Assembly: GCA_009599575.1 (NCBI GenBank)
Contig: VWND01000024.1
Location: forward strand, 124,001 to 188,000
Direction: 5' to 3'
Source: Blumeriella jaapii
Taxonomy: Eukaryota; Ascomycota; Leotiomycetes; Helotiales; Drepanopezizaceae
DNA: 64,000 nucleotides
Position numbers and translations under genes: made by a program. How positions within the stretch are numbered: the first letter of the stretch is position 1; the number at the start of each line of letters is the position of its first letter. Below, one piece after another: positions 37,335 through 49,500 of the stretch. Below the pieces are notes generated by a model that was given only the letters and a program-made list of their open reading frames with translations, did no database searches and was not told the DNA's origin.

Positions 37335-37976
37335 GGGGGGGGGGGGGGGGGGGGTTTCCTTTTCCTCCTTCGTTTGGTTTACATCCTTCGTGTTAATCTT
37401 TCTTTCTTTACTCTTTTTTTCGTTCGCTTTCTTTCTTTCTTTTTTTTTTTTTTTTTTTTTCCTCCTTCGTATGTTTACATCCTTCGTGTTAAATCTCTCC
37501 CTCCCTCTCTCTCCCCTCTCTCCCTCTCTCCCTCTCCCCTCTCTCCCTCTCTCCCTCTCCCCCTCCTCTCTCTCCCTCTCTCCCTCTCTCCCTCTCTCCC
37601 TCTCTCCTCTCTCTCCCTCTCTCCCTCTCTCTCCTCTCTCCCTCTCTCTCTCTCTCCCCCATTATAGCTTCCGTCTTTTCCCCTCCTTCACATCTCCTCC
37701 ACCAACCCACACCCACATACACACACACAAATCTTCCTCGTCCGCATCCCATCCCACCTAGAGCATCACACAACCGGTGCACTCCCGCCCGTCTCCCGGT
37801 CCGGCCGCGCCACGTGCGTCGTCGCGGTGTAGATGGGTTGGATCGGATTTGGTGGTACTGTAAGCTTGTAGATGGATAGATGGATAGATGGATAGATGGA
37901 TAGATGGATAGATGGATAGATGGATAGATGGATAGATGGATAGATGGATAGATGGATAGATGGATAGATAGATATA
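37335..37976. repeat. G20 run, CT-rich tract and GATGGATA minisatellite
   Basis: G at 37335-37354, T run at about 37440-37460, CCCTCTCT-type repeats at 37496-37660 and about 13 near-perfect copies of an eight-base GATAGATG unit at 37868-37976. Confidence 0.88.
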
Positions 37977-38214
37977 TACCAACAGCTAAATCAGACTTGA
38001 TTATAATTACCAAAAAAAAAAAAAAATTTGCTGCGATTGTGTAGATATTATAGGTATAGGTACTGTTAGTAAATAGGTAGATAGTCAGGTATGTATGTAT
38101 ATATTTACTTGGAGTAGAAATGCATGTCCGCGTGTAATTTTTTTCTTTTTGTTTTTGGCTGTTTATGATAATAATAATGGGAGGAGGTATTTGTGAAGTA
38201 AGGTGCGGGGAGAA

Positions 38215-38890
38215 ATGAATGGATGGAGTGGATGGAGTGGATAGGATGCGTTTTGTTGTACTGTGTTGTACTGTGTTGTGTGTTGTGCTGTGTGTACTGT
38301 GTGCATTGTGTGCATTGTGTGGAACGTGTGGATTGTGTCTATTGTGTGCATTGTGTGGATTGTGTGGATTGTGTGGATAGTGTGTATTGTGTATATGTAT
38401 GTATTAAACTGTATTGTATAATACAGTATTATTTATCACAAGACTAATAAGTGAACTAGTACGCCCAAAGCATTTATTCTTCATTTTCATTTCTTCATTT
38501 CTTCATTTCTTCATTTCTTCATTTCTTCATTTCTTCATTTCTTCATTTCATTTCTTCATTTCTTCATTTCTTCATTTCTTCATTTCTTCATTTCTTCATT
38601 TCTTCATTTCTTCATTTCTTCATTTCTTCATTTCTTCATTCACGCCCCTTCCCTCCCCGTCCAGCGCGCTGAACCAACAACAGCACAAAATCTCTCAACT
38701 CCAAGTATTATATACATACTGTACTACATACCCCGTATTACAACGTACCGTACAGTGTGATACAGAACAGATAGATAGATAAATATTATCAAAATGTTTT
38801 ATATAAACGGATAATCCAAATTACTATAATACCATACCATACCTTTTCATTTCATTTCATATCATATCATATCATATCATATCATATCAC
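38215..38890. repeat. ATTGTGTG, TTCATTTC and ATATC tandem repeats
   Basis: Variants of TGTACTGTG/ATTGTGTGG at about 38250-38400, a regular eight-base TTCATTTC array at 38485-38640 and an ATATC array at about 38855-38888. Confidence 0.88.
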
Positions 38891-39239
38891 ACACCATAAC
38901 GCAACAAAGTACCAAAATCACGCTCAAGTTTCTATAATTCTTGATATTTTTATACATTTACATATATGTATTTTCCGATCGAATAACAAACAGACTGACT
39001 GACTAACTGGCTGCGTGCGTGCATAGCGCAAAGCACAAGACGGGCGGGCTCTTGGTGGTATGCGAAGTGTGGGAGTGGAAGGCTTGGGTTTCGATTCTAC
39101 AGTTCTGGTTTGGGAAGGAAAAAAAAAATGGCAAGTTTTAGAGCGATAGCGTGGTTAGTTGTTGGTTGTTGGTTTTTGATTGTTGGTTGTTGATTACTGG
39201 TTGTTGGGCTGTGATGTGATATGATATGATGTGTTCTCA

Positions 39240-40760
39240 TGAAGTGTTTGAGGTAAAGGGGAAGAAGAGAAGGAGGAGAAGAGAAGAAGGAGAAGAGAAG
39301 AAGGAGAAGAGAAGAAGGAGGAGGAGAAGGAGAAGGAGGAGAAGGAGGGGGAAGGGGGGTTACAGTAGATATGTAAGCTTAGCATGTTTATATACTGTAT
39401 ATTATATATACTGTAAATTGTAAATGCTGTATATGGGTATGTATATACAGCACGAAAAGCACGCATATACATTATAGCACCCAGGTTTTACCTCCTGTGT
39501 TGGACAATATGTTTTATACTGTACTAAATGTACAGTATGTACAGTACTGTAACTATACATATAGCTACCTTATCTACCTAGGTACTGTATATACTGTATA
39601 TATACCTAGCTACATACATAAGGTACCTACCTACCTACAGTATATAGCTATGTAATCACCTCATCTTTTTCACCCCCCCCCCCCTACCTTCTTCCTTCCT
39701 GCCTCCCTTCCTCCCTTCCTTCCTTTCTTCTTCTTCCTTCCCCCCTCCTTCCCTCTCTTCTTCCCTCCTTCCAGTAATATAAGATAAGATAAGATACCCG
39801 TCCACAAGACCCCAAACACACCTACTGTAGGTAGGTTCTATAAATATCCTTCTCCTACAGTACATTAGGTACACTACACTAGGTACACTACACTGTACTG
39901 TACTGTACTGCACTGTACTGTACTGCACTGTATTCTACTGCAGGTGTTTATTTGTTTACCTCACTTACTCACCTCCCTTTACTCACCTCCCTCACCTCAC
40001 TCACCTCACCTCACCTCCCTCCCTCACTCACCTCACTCGCTCGTTTTTTTTTCTTCCTTCTATTAATAAAGTCCAACCCCCCCCCCCCCCCCCCCCCCCC
40101 AAGGCACGCACCTCTCACCGGAATGACTGTTTTCCCCTCGACGGTGCGCGTGCGGCATCGTGCTTCGGTCCGGGACCTCTGCTGTACTGTACGCGATGAT
40201 GGCGTGTTGGCGCGATGGGTGGGGGGGGGGGGGGGGGTGTGGCTATTTTGGGATGGGCTAGGATGGGCTGGGCTGGGCTGGGATGGGGTGGGTTGGGAGT
40301 GTGGGTTGGGAGTGTGGGTTGTGTGGGTTGGGAGTGTGGGTTGGGTTGGGAGTGTGGGTATATGGAGAAGGGAGGGGGGTGGTTTCTCAAACGGATGGGG
40401 TGTTACAGTTGGTTGGTTGGTCTTTGGAGGCGCGATGGGGATTGGGAGGTGGTGAGGGTTGTGGTGGGAGAGGTGGTGAGGTGGTGAGGTGAGGTGGGAG
40501 AGGTTGATGGGGAGTGGGTGGGTGAGTGAATGGGTAGTGAGTGAGTAGTGAGTGAATGGGTGGGTGAGTGAATGGGTAGTGAGTGAGTAGTAAGTGAGTA
40601 GTGAGTATTGAGTAGGTAGTAGTGAGTAGTGAGTGAGTGGGTGAGTAAATGGGCGAGTGAATGGATAGTGAGTGAGTAGTGAGTGAGTAGTGAGTAGTGA
40701 GTAGTGAGTGAGTAAATAAATAATAAAAATGAGTAATAAGTGAGTAAATAAATGAACGTG
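39240..40760. repeat. Purine, pyrimidine and pentamer/decamer repeat cluster
   Basis: GAAGAAGGAGAA tract at 39258-39356, CCTTCCTT tract at 39664-39775, TACTGTAC units at 39892-39935, CACCTCACTC units at 39958-40040, C24 at 40077-40100, G17 at 40221-40237, GGGTTGGGAGTGTG units at 40281-40360 and GAGTGAGTAGT units at 40515-40745. Confidence 0.85.
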
Positions 40761-41579
40761 AAAATGAAAATGTGAATAACAAATGAATGAATAAGTGAGC
40801 AAGCGAACAACCTCGTGGAACGAGTGAAACGAACGTGAAAAGCGAATCGGCTCGATCGACAGCGACCGACGGACCGACGGACCGACGAACGCTTGGACGT
40901 GGCGATGATGGAGGGACGGGGACTGTGATTCATTACTCACATTAGCATGACATGATTTGAGTTGGGCCATGGGTCCGGCCGCGAACGAGGCCGAGGGAAC
41001 TGCTGTGGTACTGTACTGTCATCGCGCTCGCCGTCTGACCGTGCCGGACGAGTGCACGCGAAGAAGACGAGGAGGGAATGCGCGTGGATGACACGGGTCA
41101 TGATGGATTCGATTCGAGGCCCATGCTGCCGCAGCGTCCAGAGTAGAGTAGAGTAGATAGAGTAGAGTACAGTCCGATGCGGACTGCACGGCGCGGTGCT
41201 GTCCTGTCCGGTCCTGGCCGTCGCCAGGTAAACAACAGGCGGAGGTAAGCGAACGGTCAGCGCGTCTCGTCTGGTGGCACGGCAAGTCAACAAAAGAAAG
41301 CCAGACGGCCCCGACCGGCCGGCGCAGGGCCGGTGGTGCTCTGCGGCGTGATGGGTTCTTCGTTCTTCGTTCTTCAGTGGCCGGGAGGCGTGGGAAGTGA
41401 ATCATGGTTCTGTAGAGGACCGGACTGGAGGTTACTACCGTGAGCGTGTGCTCTGCTGGACCGTGTCTACCGTGGCGTAGGGAATGGCAGACGAGGCCGG
41501 TGCCGATGCCGAGCAATTATTCCCAGGCAAAGCAGCAAAGCAAAGCAATTAATGCCATTCAAGCAAAGCAGTGAATGCC

Positions 41580-41668
41580 ATTCAATCCCATACCATCAAA
41601 TCAACCATCAAATCAACCCATCAAATCAACCATCAAATCAACCCATCAAATCAACCCATCACCATCAA
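41580..41668 (+). repeat. CATCAAATCAAC minisatellite
   Basis: About six copies of a 12-13-base unit CATCAAATCAACC in direct array, followed by further CCATCAA-like units. A separate CACCAC trinucleotide-type array lies at about 41940-42030. Confidence 0.85.
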
Positions 41669-42894
41669 CCATCAAACCCACCCATACAACCCAATCCACC
41701 CCGTCCCATCTCGTGGCCCCCAAAACCCGCCAGACCCGCTGCAGGTCATTCTGCCAAGCCAGGCCGCCCGCCCGCCGCCACCACCGCCCGAGCGCGATGT
41801 CTCGGTCTCTTCCGCCCTCGTGCGCTCTTGCCGTCGTGCGCTCTTTCTCCCCGACCATTTCATCTCCATTTCATCTCCATTTCATCTGCATCTGCCTCTC
41901 CCTCTCCCCTCACCCCCCTCCTCTTCCTCGACATCGACAACACCACCACCACCTCCTCCACCACCATCACCACCACCACCACCACCACCATCATCACCAC
42001 CACCACACCACCATCACCACCACCGCCCCATCCGCACGTCCGTGGGAGATGACCGGCGACGCCCGCTCCCCCCGTCCACACTCGATCCGCTCGCTCCCCA
42101 CCCGCTCACTGCCGCCAGCCGCGCGAAATCTGCCATTCGGCCCTTTGTAGAGCGTCTCGTCGATATCGTGCTCGACGTCGCGCCACCGGAACCGACGAAC
42201 GGGGAGCTCGAGATCAAGATCGCACCCAATCAAGATCTCACGCAGTCAAGAACTCTCGAACTCAAGAACGCTCGAAGTCAAGAACTCTCCAAACCAAAAC
42301 GCGCGAAATCAAGAACGCTCCAAACCCACAACGCGCCAAACCAAGAACGCGCGCAAGCAAGAACGCACCCAACCCAGCACCCAAGAGTTCCCCACGGCCC
42401 AAAACCAACCCTCCCCCCCCGGCGCCCCCTCGAGTCGAGACGCTGGGAACCGGCGCCCCTCGAGACGTCTTTGCCGTCGCACATCAAACCGCGAGCGAGT
42501 CACGCCACAACCAGAACCTCGAGGTGCCCAGCAGATCGTCGAGCAGGTGCGGCTCCCAGACGCCGTCGACGTGAGAGAGCGACGCTGCTGGATGGAACGA
42601 CGACACGCTCCCCATCCCACGCCCTGCCCCAGACCGAACCCCTTCACGACGACCAGATCGAACCCCTTCACGACGACCAGCTCCCTCCACCGGGGATCCG
42701 CGTGTCAGACGGCGCCGACTCGCGTCCATCACACATTGCAGATCGGGCGTGAACCAGGAGCCACGCCTCGGACGCCCCCTTCACCGGCGCCCCATCTATA
42801 AGGGACGCCGTCCACCGCCGACCCGCCGCCCATCCGCGCTGTGCCCGTCGTCCGCCGTCCCCGCCGCACCCCCGCACCGCCGCACCACGTCGCG

Positions 42895-45205
42895 ATGGAT
42901 GTCTTCGGCAAACCCATGAGCCTGACGGAGCGTCGGGCCTCGATGCACCTCTTCGACGACGGCGAGGTCTCGCCCAGCCGCGCCACCTTGACGCTGAACA
43001 CCCACACCGGGCCGGTTCGCCTCCCCGCGCGCGTCGACATCATCCGATCCCGCCCGCGAGGCCCCCCAACGCCGAGCATGATGACGCCCTCCGCCGACCC
43101 CGATTCCCCGACCCTCTCCAGCCACGACCCCCCGCCGCCGCCGACGCCGGCGGCGAGCCCGGGACCCGAGGACCGCACCCGGCCGAGCTGGAAGGACGCC
43201 GGCGATCAAGAGGACGTGTTCCTGTCCAAGGTCCGCTCGCGCTTCCAGGAGGCCTCGTCGGCCGCCCGACACCGGATCCTGGCCGATCTGCTGAATCTGT
43301 GTACGAGCCAGCAGCTGAGCTTCGTGCGCCAATACGTCGATCCCTTGCTCAAGAAGGACCCCTTCATGCTCCTGCCGGATGAGCTCTGCTTGCGGGTACG
43401 TACCCGTCGTCGAGGCGGCCGAGGCGTGGCTGACGTGGAACTTACAGGTCTTGTCCTTCATCGATGACCCGAAGGTGCTGGCGCGCGCCGCGCAGGTGTC
43501 GCAGCGCTGGGGCAAGCTGCTGTCGGACGACGTGACGTGGATGAAGCTGTGTGCCAAACACGACTACGGCCGCCGCATCTCGGTCTCGGAACCCGCCATC
43601 GCCCCCCCGCCCTACGCCACGACCCTCCGGCCGCCGCTGAACCCGATCCACAACGTGCAGTTCCACGAGACGCACGTGAACCCGTTCCCCGGCGCGCCGG
43701 GCGCGGCCCCTCCCGCGTCCTGGGGCCCCAGCAGCTCGAAGAGCTTCGACAGCGCCACGAGCGCGTCGGCGCTGCGGAAGCCCCGATGCAAATCCTACAA
43801 GTCGCACTTCAAGCAGCGATACCTGGTCGAGACGGCCTGGCGGACGGGAGGGCACAACATCGCCAAGCACATCACGCAAGATCAGGGCGTCGTCACGAGC
43901 CTGCATCTGACGCCCAAGTACATCGTCGTCGCGCTGGACAATGCGAAGATCCACGTCTTCGACACCAACGGCACGAACCAGAAGACGCTGCAGGGCCACG
44001 TCATGGGCGTCTGGGCCATGGTGCCCTGGGACGACGTGCTGGTGAGCGGGGGGTGCGATCGCGACGTGCGCGTGTGGAACATGGCGACGGGCGAGGGCGT
44101 GCACACCCTGCGCGGACACACGTCGACGGTGCGCTGCCTCAAGATGTCCGACGCCACGACGGCCATCTCCGGCTCGCGGGATACCACGCTGCGCGTCTGG
44201 GACATCAAGACGGGCCTGTGCAAGAACGTGCTGGTCGGCCACCAGGCGAGCGTGCGCTGTCTGGAGATCAAGGGCGACGTCGTGGTCTCGGGGAGCTACG
44301 ACACGACGGCGCGGGTGTGGAGCATCTCCGAGGGCCGGTGCTTGCGGACCCTCCAAGGCCATTTCTCCCAGATCTACGCCATTGCCTTTGACGGGACGAG
44401 AATCGCGACGGGGAGCTTGGATACGAGCGTGCGGATCTGGGATCCCACCAACGGGTATGGCGTTCCCCCCCCCCCCCCCCCCCCCCCCCCTCCGCGCGTC
44501 GACGACTAACCCTCCGCAGCTCCTGTCAAGCCATCCTGCAAGGGCACACCTCCCTCGTTGGACAGCTGCAGATGCGCGGCAACACCCTCGTGACCGGGGG
44601 CTCCGACGGCTCGGTGCGCGTCTGGTCGCTGGAGAAGATGGCGCCGATCCACCGTCTCGCCGCCCACGACAACAGCGTCACCAGCTTGCAGTTCGACGAT
44701 ACCCGCGTCGTGAGCGGTGGCAGCGACGGCCGCGTCAAGGTGTGGGATCTCAAGACGGGCCAATTGGTGCGGGAGCTGACGGCGCCGGCGGATGCCGTCT
44801 GGCGCGTTGCCTTCGAGGAGGAGAAGTGCGTGGTGATGGCGAGCCGGAGCAACCGGACCATCATGGAGGTTTGTTCCCTGTCCCCTCTCCCCCCCCAGGC
44901 ATTCGCTCACCCCGATTCAGGTCTGGTCCTTCTCCCCTCCCGACGAGTTTCTGTACGAGGCCGGCACCACCCCCGCCCACCGCGGTCTGCTGAATGCCGG
45001 CCCGCCCCGGCCCCTCTCCGCCATGGAGTACAAGAGTGTGCACGCGCCGGATCAGACCATGAGCGGCCACGACGACGTGGGCGCCGACCTGGCGTATGGG
45101 AGCGAGCGGCTGATGGAGGACGTGGACATGCTGGGTCTGGATCCGCTCCCGAGCACGGCGCCGCTGGAGATGACGAGGGGTCAGACTTTCTTTCAGGACG
45201 ATTGA
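42895..45205 (+). CDS. F-box/WD40 protein, SCF ubiquitin ligase substrate receptor (Cdc4/Fbxw7/FWD-1-like)
   Basis: Predicted substrate receptor of an SCF E3 ligase that recognises phosphodegrons. Exons 42895-43395, 43448-44454, 44520-44868 and 44921-45205 sum to 2,142 bases (713 residues). A disordered Pro/Ser-rich N-terminus is followed by a helical segment and the F-box at about 157-205 (LLPDELCLRVLSFIDDPKVL, VSQRWGKL), which binds Skp1. Seven or so WD40 repeats fill about 295-640, with strong GH...WD blades such as VSGGCDRDVRVWN, ISGSRDTTLRVWD and VTGGSDGSVRVWS. The repeats carry many conserved Arg residues, as in phosphodegron-binding propellers. Among fungal proteins it most resembles the Neurospora FWD-1/Cdc4 group that turns over clock and cell-cycle proteins; I cannot separate the two without alignment. 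The second intron contains C26. Confidence 0.9.
44455..44519 (+). repeat. C26 homopolymer inside an intron of the F-box gene
   Basis: The 65-base intron between the WD40 exons contains C at 44465-44490, occupying 40 percent of its length. The splice sites GTATGG and CCTCCGCAG flank it and preserve frame. Confidence 0.85.
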
Positions 45206-46505
45206 CCTCTGAACCCGACCCTCCTCGGCCCGGGATCGATGGCGTGGCCGGGATCGCTCGGATCGAGGCATGCGCGCCCACCGCATCACCTCTGGTCACC
45301 TCGCCCACCCCCGGACGCAGCTGCGCCAGTAGCAGAGGCACGCGACGACACCGCCCCATTCCCTCCCCACTGCGCGCGAGCACGCGAGCGTCGAACGAGG
45401 AGTGCCATGAGCGGCTCGACCATCGGCCGAGCGAGCGATTGAAGGAGCGAGCAAGCACCACGCAAGCATGCCCCCTGGCAAGCACTTTTGTTTATCTTTC
45501 GTCCCGCATTTCCCGGCGTTTTTGGGTTTCCCGTTCGCATTTGTCTTGAGATGTTTGGGTTGGGCTGGGCATTCGTGGAAGGACGTTAGGATGGATGCAT
45601 GCATGGATGGGTGGGATCGGTATCTGCGTTTGGGGTTGGGGCTGGGGGTTGGGCTATGAATGAGTACATACATGTTGGTGTATTTGATGTGAGGGGACGA
45701 GGTGGGTGTGGTGAATGAGCAGGCAGGTGGAAGGGTGAGGATTTGGTTGAGTGGTGAGTGGTGGATGGGGGGAGGGGTTGAGGATGGAAAGTGGTCGCGA
45801 ATCTGGGGTAGTGAATAGCGGAAGATGACAAAATCGAGCAAGGTAGAAATGAGAGTTGCACGGTGAAAGTGAAGCCGTTAAACTTTTACCGATCTGATGT
45901 TCAGAGGCAGAGGTAGGCCGCATGCGTGTATGTGTATGTATTTGTATACTTATGAACTTGTGTATGTATATACGTATATACGTACGTGTTTTTATAGGTA
46001 CGTCGAATACGTCGTTATGTATTTGTTGGTGTACGTATTTATGTATCTGTATATTTGTATTTGCGTAGGTAGGTAGGTAGGTAGGTAGGTACTTGTTAAG
46101 TTATGTATATGCGTATAGGTATGTAAGGTATATACGTATATATATATGTACGTAAATGTGTATATGTATATATATATGTGTGTATATGTGTATATGTATA
46201 TATGTGCGTATGTGTATATATGTGCGTATGTGTGTATATATATATGTGTATGTGTGTATATATATATGTGTATGTGTGTATGTGTGTATGTGTGTATATG
46301 TGTGTTTATATATGTATATGTGTGTGTATATGTATATGTATATGTGTATATACATGCGTACGTATTCGTGTATATGTATATGCGTATGTAATAATATTGA
46401 TTTGTATAAGTAGGTATCTACTCACGTGTATACGTATATATATTGAAATATGTGTATATATGTGTATACGTATATATATATTTACATATACATATACATA
46501 TACAT
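45206..46505. other. Intergenic region ending in a TA/TG microsatellite
   Basis: The first 600 bases are the F-box 3' flank with no gene seen. From about 45925 to 46505 the sequence is composed of GTATATATG, TGTGTATA and GTAGGTAG units, including six tandem GTAG copies at about 46066-46090. It is the last non-RIP sequence before the transposon block. Confidence 0.75.
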
Positions 46506-46530
46506 AGTAGTAGTAGTAGTAGTAGTAGTA
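46506..46530 (-). repeat. TAC trinucleotide tail of the LINE
   Basis: TAG repeats on the + strand, read TAC on the LINE coding strand, exactly at the 3' border between the element and the flanking TA/TG microsatellite. Simple-repeat tails at this place are usual for some non-LTR elements. Confidence 0.75.
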
Positions 46531-46551
46531 TTGATTAACGTCTAGCGGAAT

Positions 46552-46567
46552 GCAGCCGAGAGGCTGC
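46552..46567 (-). ncRNA. 3'-terminal hairpin of the LINE transcript
   Basis: GCAGCC and GGCTGC form a perfect six-base stem around a four-base loop; the loop reads TCTC on the element strand (GAGA on the other). It sits about 20 bases from the TAC tail, inside a GC-rich stretch (46541-46600) that is much less decayed than the rest. Such 3' structures are recognised by the reverse transcriptase in some LINE families. Confidence 0.4.
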
Positions 46568-49500
46568 CCTTCTAGGACCTTCCAGAGGGTACGGAAACGT
46601 ACTAAGCTAAGAAATTAAATACAAAGTACGATTCCGAAAGCAGTTCGTATTAATATAGCTAAAGCTGCTGTCGATTACGCTTTTCGCCGCTTTTTGCGAT
46701 AATTCGTTAATAAAAAAATGCGAGCGTAAAGCTTAGAAAAAAGCTTAAAAAATGTATATACGGCACCGATCAAAATATAATCTGTCGGTTGCGTAGAAAC
46801 GCATAATAGTATGGCTAGTAGATCGAAAAAAAAAAAAAAAAAGAAAAGTAATATTTAAATGTCCGAATTTAAAAATTAAAAGCGAAAAACAAGCTTGCGC
46901 TTATTAAGATAAAAAATTATTCGTTATATAAATATGCAAAATAATATTCGCTTTGTTGTAACGTCGCTTCGCGCGGCCGTACACAATTTATTTTATTCGA
47001 ATTGTAATCGATTAAAGCAAATAATATACGTATAACAAAATTGGTTATATTTGAAAGATTGTAATAGTAACGCGTAAAAACGTTATAAAATTCTTTGGTT
47101 CGCGGAGCAGGTTTTTAAAAAATATTACGGCTTTTCGCTCGGTTCGAGGAAAAGCGTTTGGTCGAGTTTTTTTTAGGTTAATTAAAAAAACGTTTGATCG
47201 CGCGGCGGCATAATATTAAATATAATAAAGTTTTAAGTTTTTTGTATTTGCAGCGCAGTTTAGCGTCGGTATAATTATATTTAACGTAATATTATTTATA
47301 GTTTTTTTATAAATAGTTTTGGTCGCCAAATAATAATAAAATAATCGTTTCGATATATCGAGCTTCGGTAAAAGTTTAATTGCGTAAACCGGGTTTTATC
47401 GCTTATAATTTCGTAAAAGCTTTCTGCTGGCTGTTTTTTATCAAAAACTTTAATGCGAATCTCGCATTTTTCTGAAATCGAAGCGTATTTTATTTATAAT
47501 CGGTTCGGACGCAAAATTTTTATTTTAAAAGGTTTTTTTTATATTTGCATTTGCTAGTTTATCGGCGGTTTCGTTATTTTCGATACTCGTATGGCCCGAT
47601 GCTTATTTGATTTTTACGTCGTATGTTTTTATTATTTTTTAACAGGCTAGAAAAGCTTATTAAAAAAAAGAAAAAAAGTATTTCGCGTATTTTTCAGATT
47701 ATTAAAATGCTATCGATATATATTTATAGCTTTTACGTACGTATTTCGGCTGGTATATTCGCAGCTTTTTACAGGTTTTTTTTATGCTTTTATCGTTTTT
47801 GCGTCGAAAACGTAAAAATGATCGTTTATCGAACCGTATTCAAACGCTATTTTGCTTGCGATTTTAATATATAACGTATTTGTAATTTACGAAATAAGCG
47901 CCGTTTTTATATTTTTCGCAGCCGTTCGAAAAAATCGTAACGTTTTCGAAAAATAGTTTTATTTATTATTTTTTGAAATTTTCCGCGGTTTTTTTTTTTT
48001 TTAACGCTTATAATAAAATCGGTACGGCTGCCGGGCGAAAAATGCGAAAGAATTAGTTTTAAATCGTAGGATTTATAAAAAAATATCGCCGAAACGCTGG
48101 ATTTTCGTTTTGGCGGCTATATATATATATTCGCGTATTTGCTTCGAAAGATTATTAAAATAAAAATGCGTTGAACCAAAAAATGCGCTTCGTTTACGAT
48201 TTGCAATTTTATCGCAAAGCGTGCTTTAGCCTTTTCTAAAGCCGCGTTCGCGAAAAAAAAGCTTGCGTTTCGTATTATTATAATAAAAAAAATGGTGCGT
48301 TATACAGAAAGTATTTTCCGTGCGGCTAAAATAATAATTTTTTAAATTAAATCGATATAATCGCCGAAACGGATGCTAATTTGGCTATTTCGTTCGGTTC
48401 GGCGTTTTGGTTTCGTACGGCCTGCGTATTAAATTTCGGTCTTAAATAATATCGAAAGGAAAATATAAATAATTATTGCTTTTCGCAGCGCGTTAGCCGG
48501 AAGATTATTATTAATTCGGCCGAAGTTTTTAATATGTTACGCCGTTTATCGTATTTTGCTTACGCGTTTTTTTAACGTATCGTTTAAAAATAAGTTTTCG
48601 ATCGAATTAAATTTTTAGCTAGCGCAGCGCGGATTGTTCGCTTTTTTTCGTCGTAATAATATAAAAAATCGTAATTTTATCGTCGATTATAATCGGAAAA
48701 GCGTAATTATTATTTTGCGTAATAATATATATTATTTCGATTTTTTTCGGCGCGAAAGCGATTTTATATTCGTTTTTTTATTCGAAAATATCGCGAACGT
48801 TTTTTCGTAAATAACTCGATATTATCGTTTAAGTTATATAAAATACGGTAAATTAATATATCGTTTGCGTATTTAAAACGAAAAATAAGATTTTAATTAA
48901 GTAATTCTGCTAAATATAATATATATAAAACCGAAGAAAATAGCGATTTTTAAAAAATGCCGTAATAAACGTAGTTAAAATCGGTGATTTTTTTTTTCGA
49001 ATCGTATTTGCATTCGTCGTTTCGTAAAAAACGACGATTTTAAATAAAAAAAAATAAAAAAAACCATTTTTGTTCGGTTATTTTTTTAAGCAAACGTCGA
49101 ATTAAAAACGGCGCGTCGAACGCGTTTTACACGTTTAAAATAATAATCGTAATATGTTTTTTTGCGACGAGCGTAATTTCGATATCGGCCGTAAAATACG
49201 TTGCCAAATCGAAAGTAAAGCGTTTCGGAAAAGCGCTTTTATATTATAAGCTAATCAGGCCGGTCGTAAACGCTATTTATACGATTTTGCTAACGATGAT
49301 TTTTTCGAAGCTTTTAAATATATAAAAAAAAAAAGCGATCGGGCGCTACGAACGTAAAAAGGATTTGTTTCGTTTGCCGGTTTTAATTATTATAACTATT
49401 TCGGCCAGCTTTTAAAAGGTCGGGAAATGATTCGTTGCGAAGTAGCGGTTAAATAAGTTATATATAGCGGTTTTGATTTTTTTTTAATAAATTTTTAGAA

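Larger units (their letters stand above)
37019..42894. other. 5.9-kb gene-free, repeat-dense interval
   Basis: No gene is supported. Long open frames here (40011-40970 on the - strand, 41571-42752 on the + strand) are chains of a few residues from simple repeats. The part from about 42.0 to 42.9 kb is GC-rich and should hold the promoter and leader of the F-box gene; a degenerate AAGAACGCTC-type repeat lies at 42236-42370. Confidence 0.6.

Noticed and set aside
37868..37976. GATGGATA array considered as a CRISPR-like or telomeric array
   Set aside because: It has no spacers and the unit is not a telomere repeat; it is a plain minisatellite in a eukaryotic genome.
39570..39655. TACCTAGGTACC-type sequence considered as telomere-associated repeat
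   Set aside because: No TTAGGG-type repeat is present anywhere in the window; similar CTAGGTAGG units also occur near 27.3 and 46.07 kb.
40011..40970. 319-codon open frame on the - strand
   Set aside because: Its protein is repeats of Thr, His, Ser and Leu from a GAGTGAGTAGT-type satellite; no domain or plausible start.
41571..42752. 393-codon open frame on the + strand upstream of the F-box gene
   Set aside because: Composed of Asn/His/Pro-rich satellite translation; alternative frames are equally open, as expected of low-complexity GC-rich DNA.
43442..44362. 306-codon open frame on the - strand of the F-box gene
   Set aside because: Shadow of a GC-rich real coding exon; the + strand frame encodes clear WD40 repeats.
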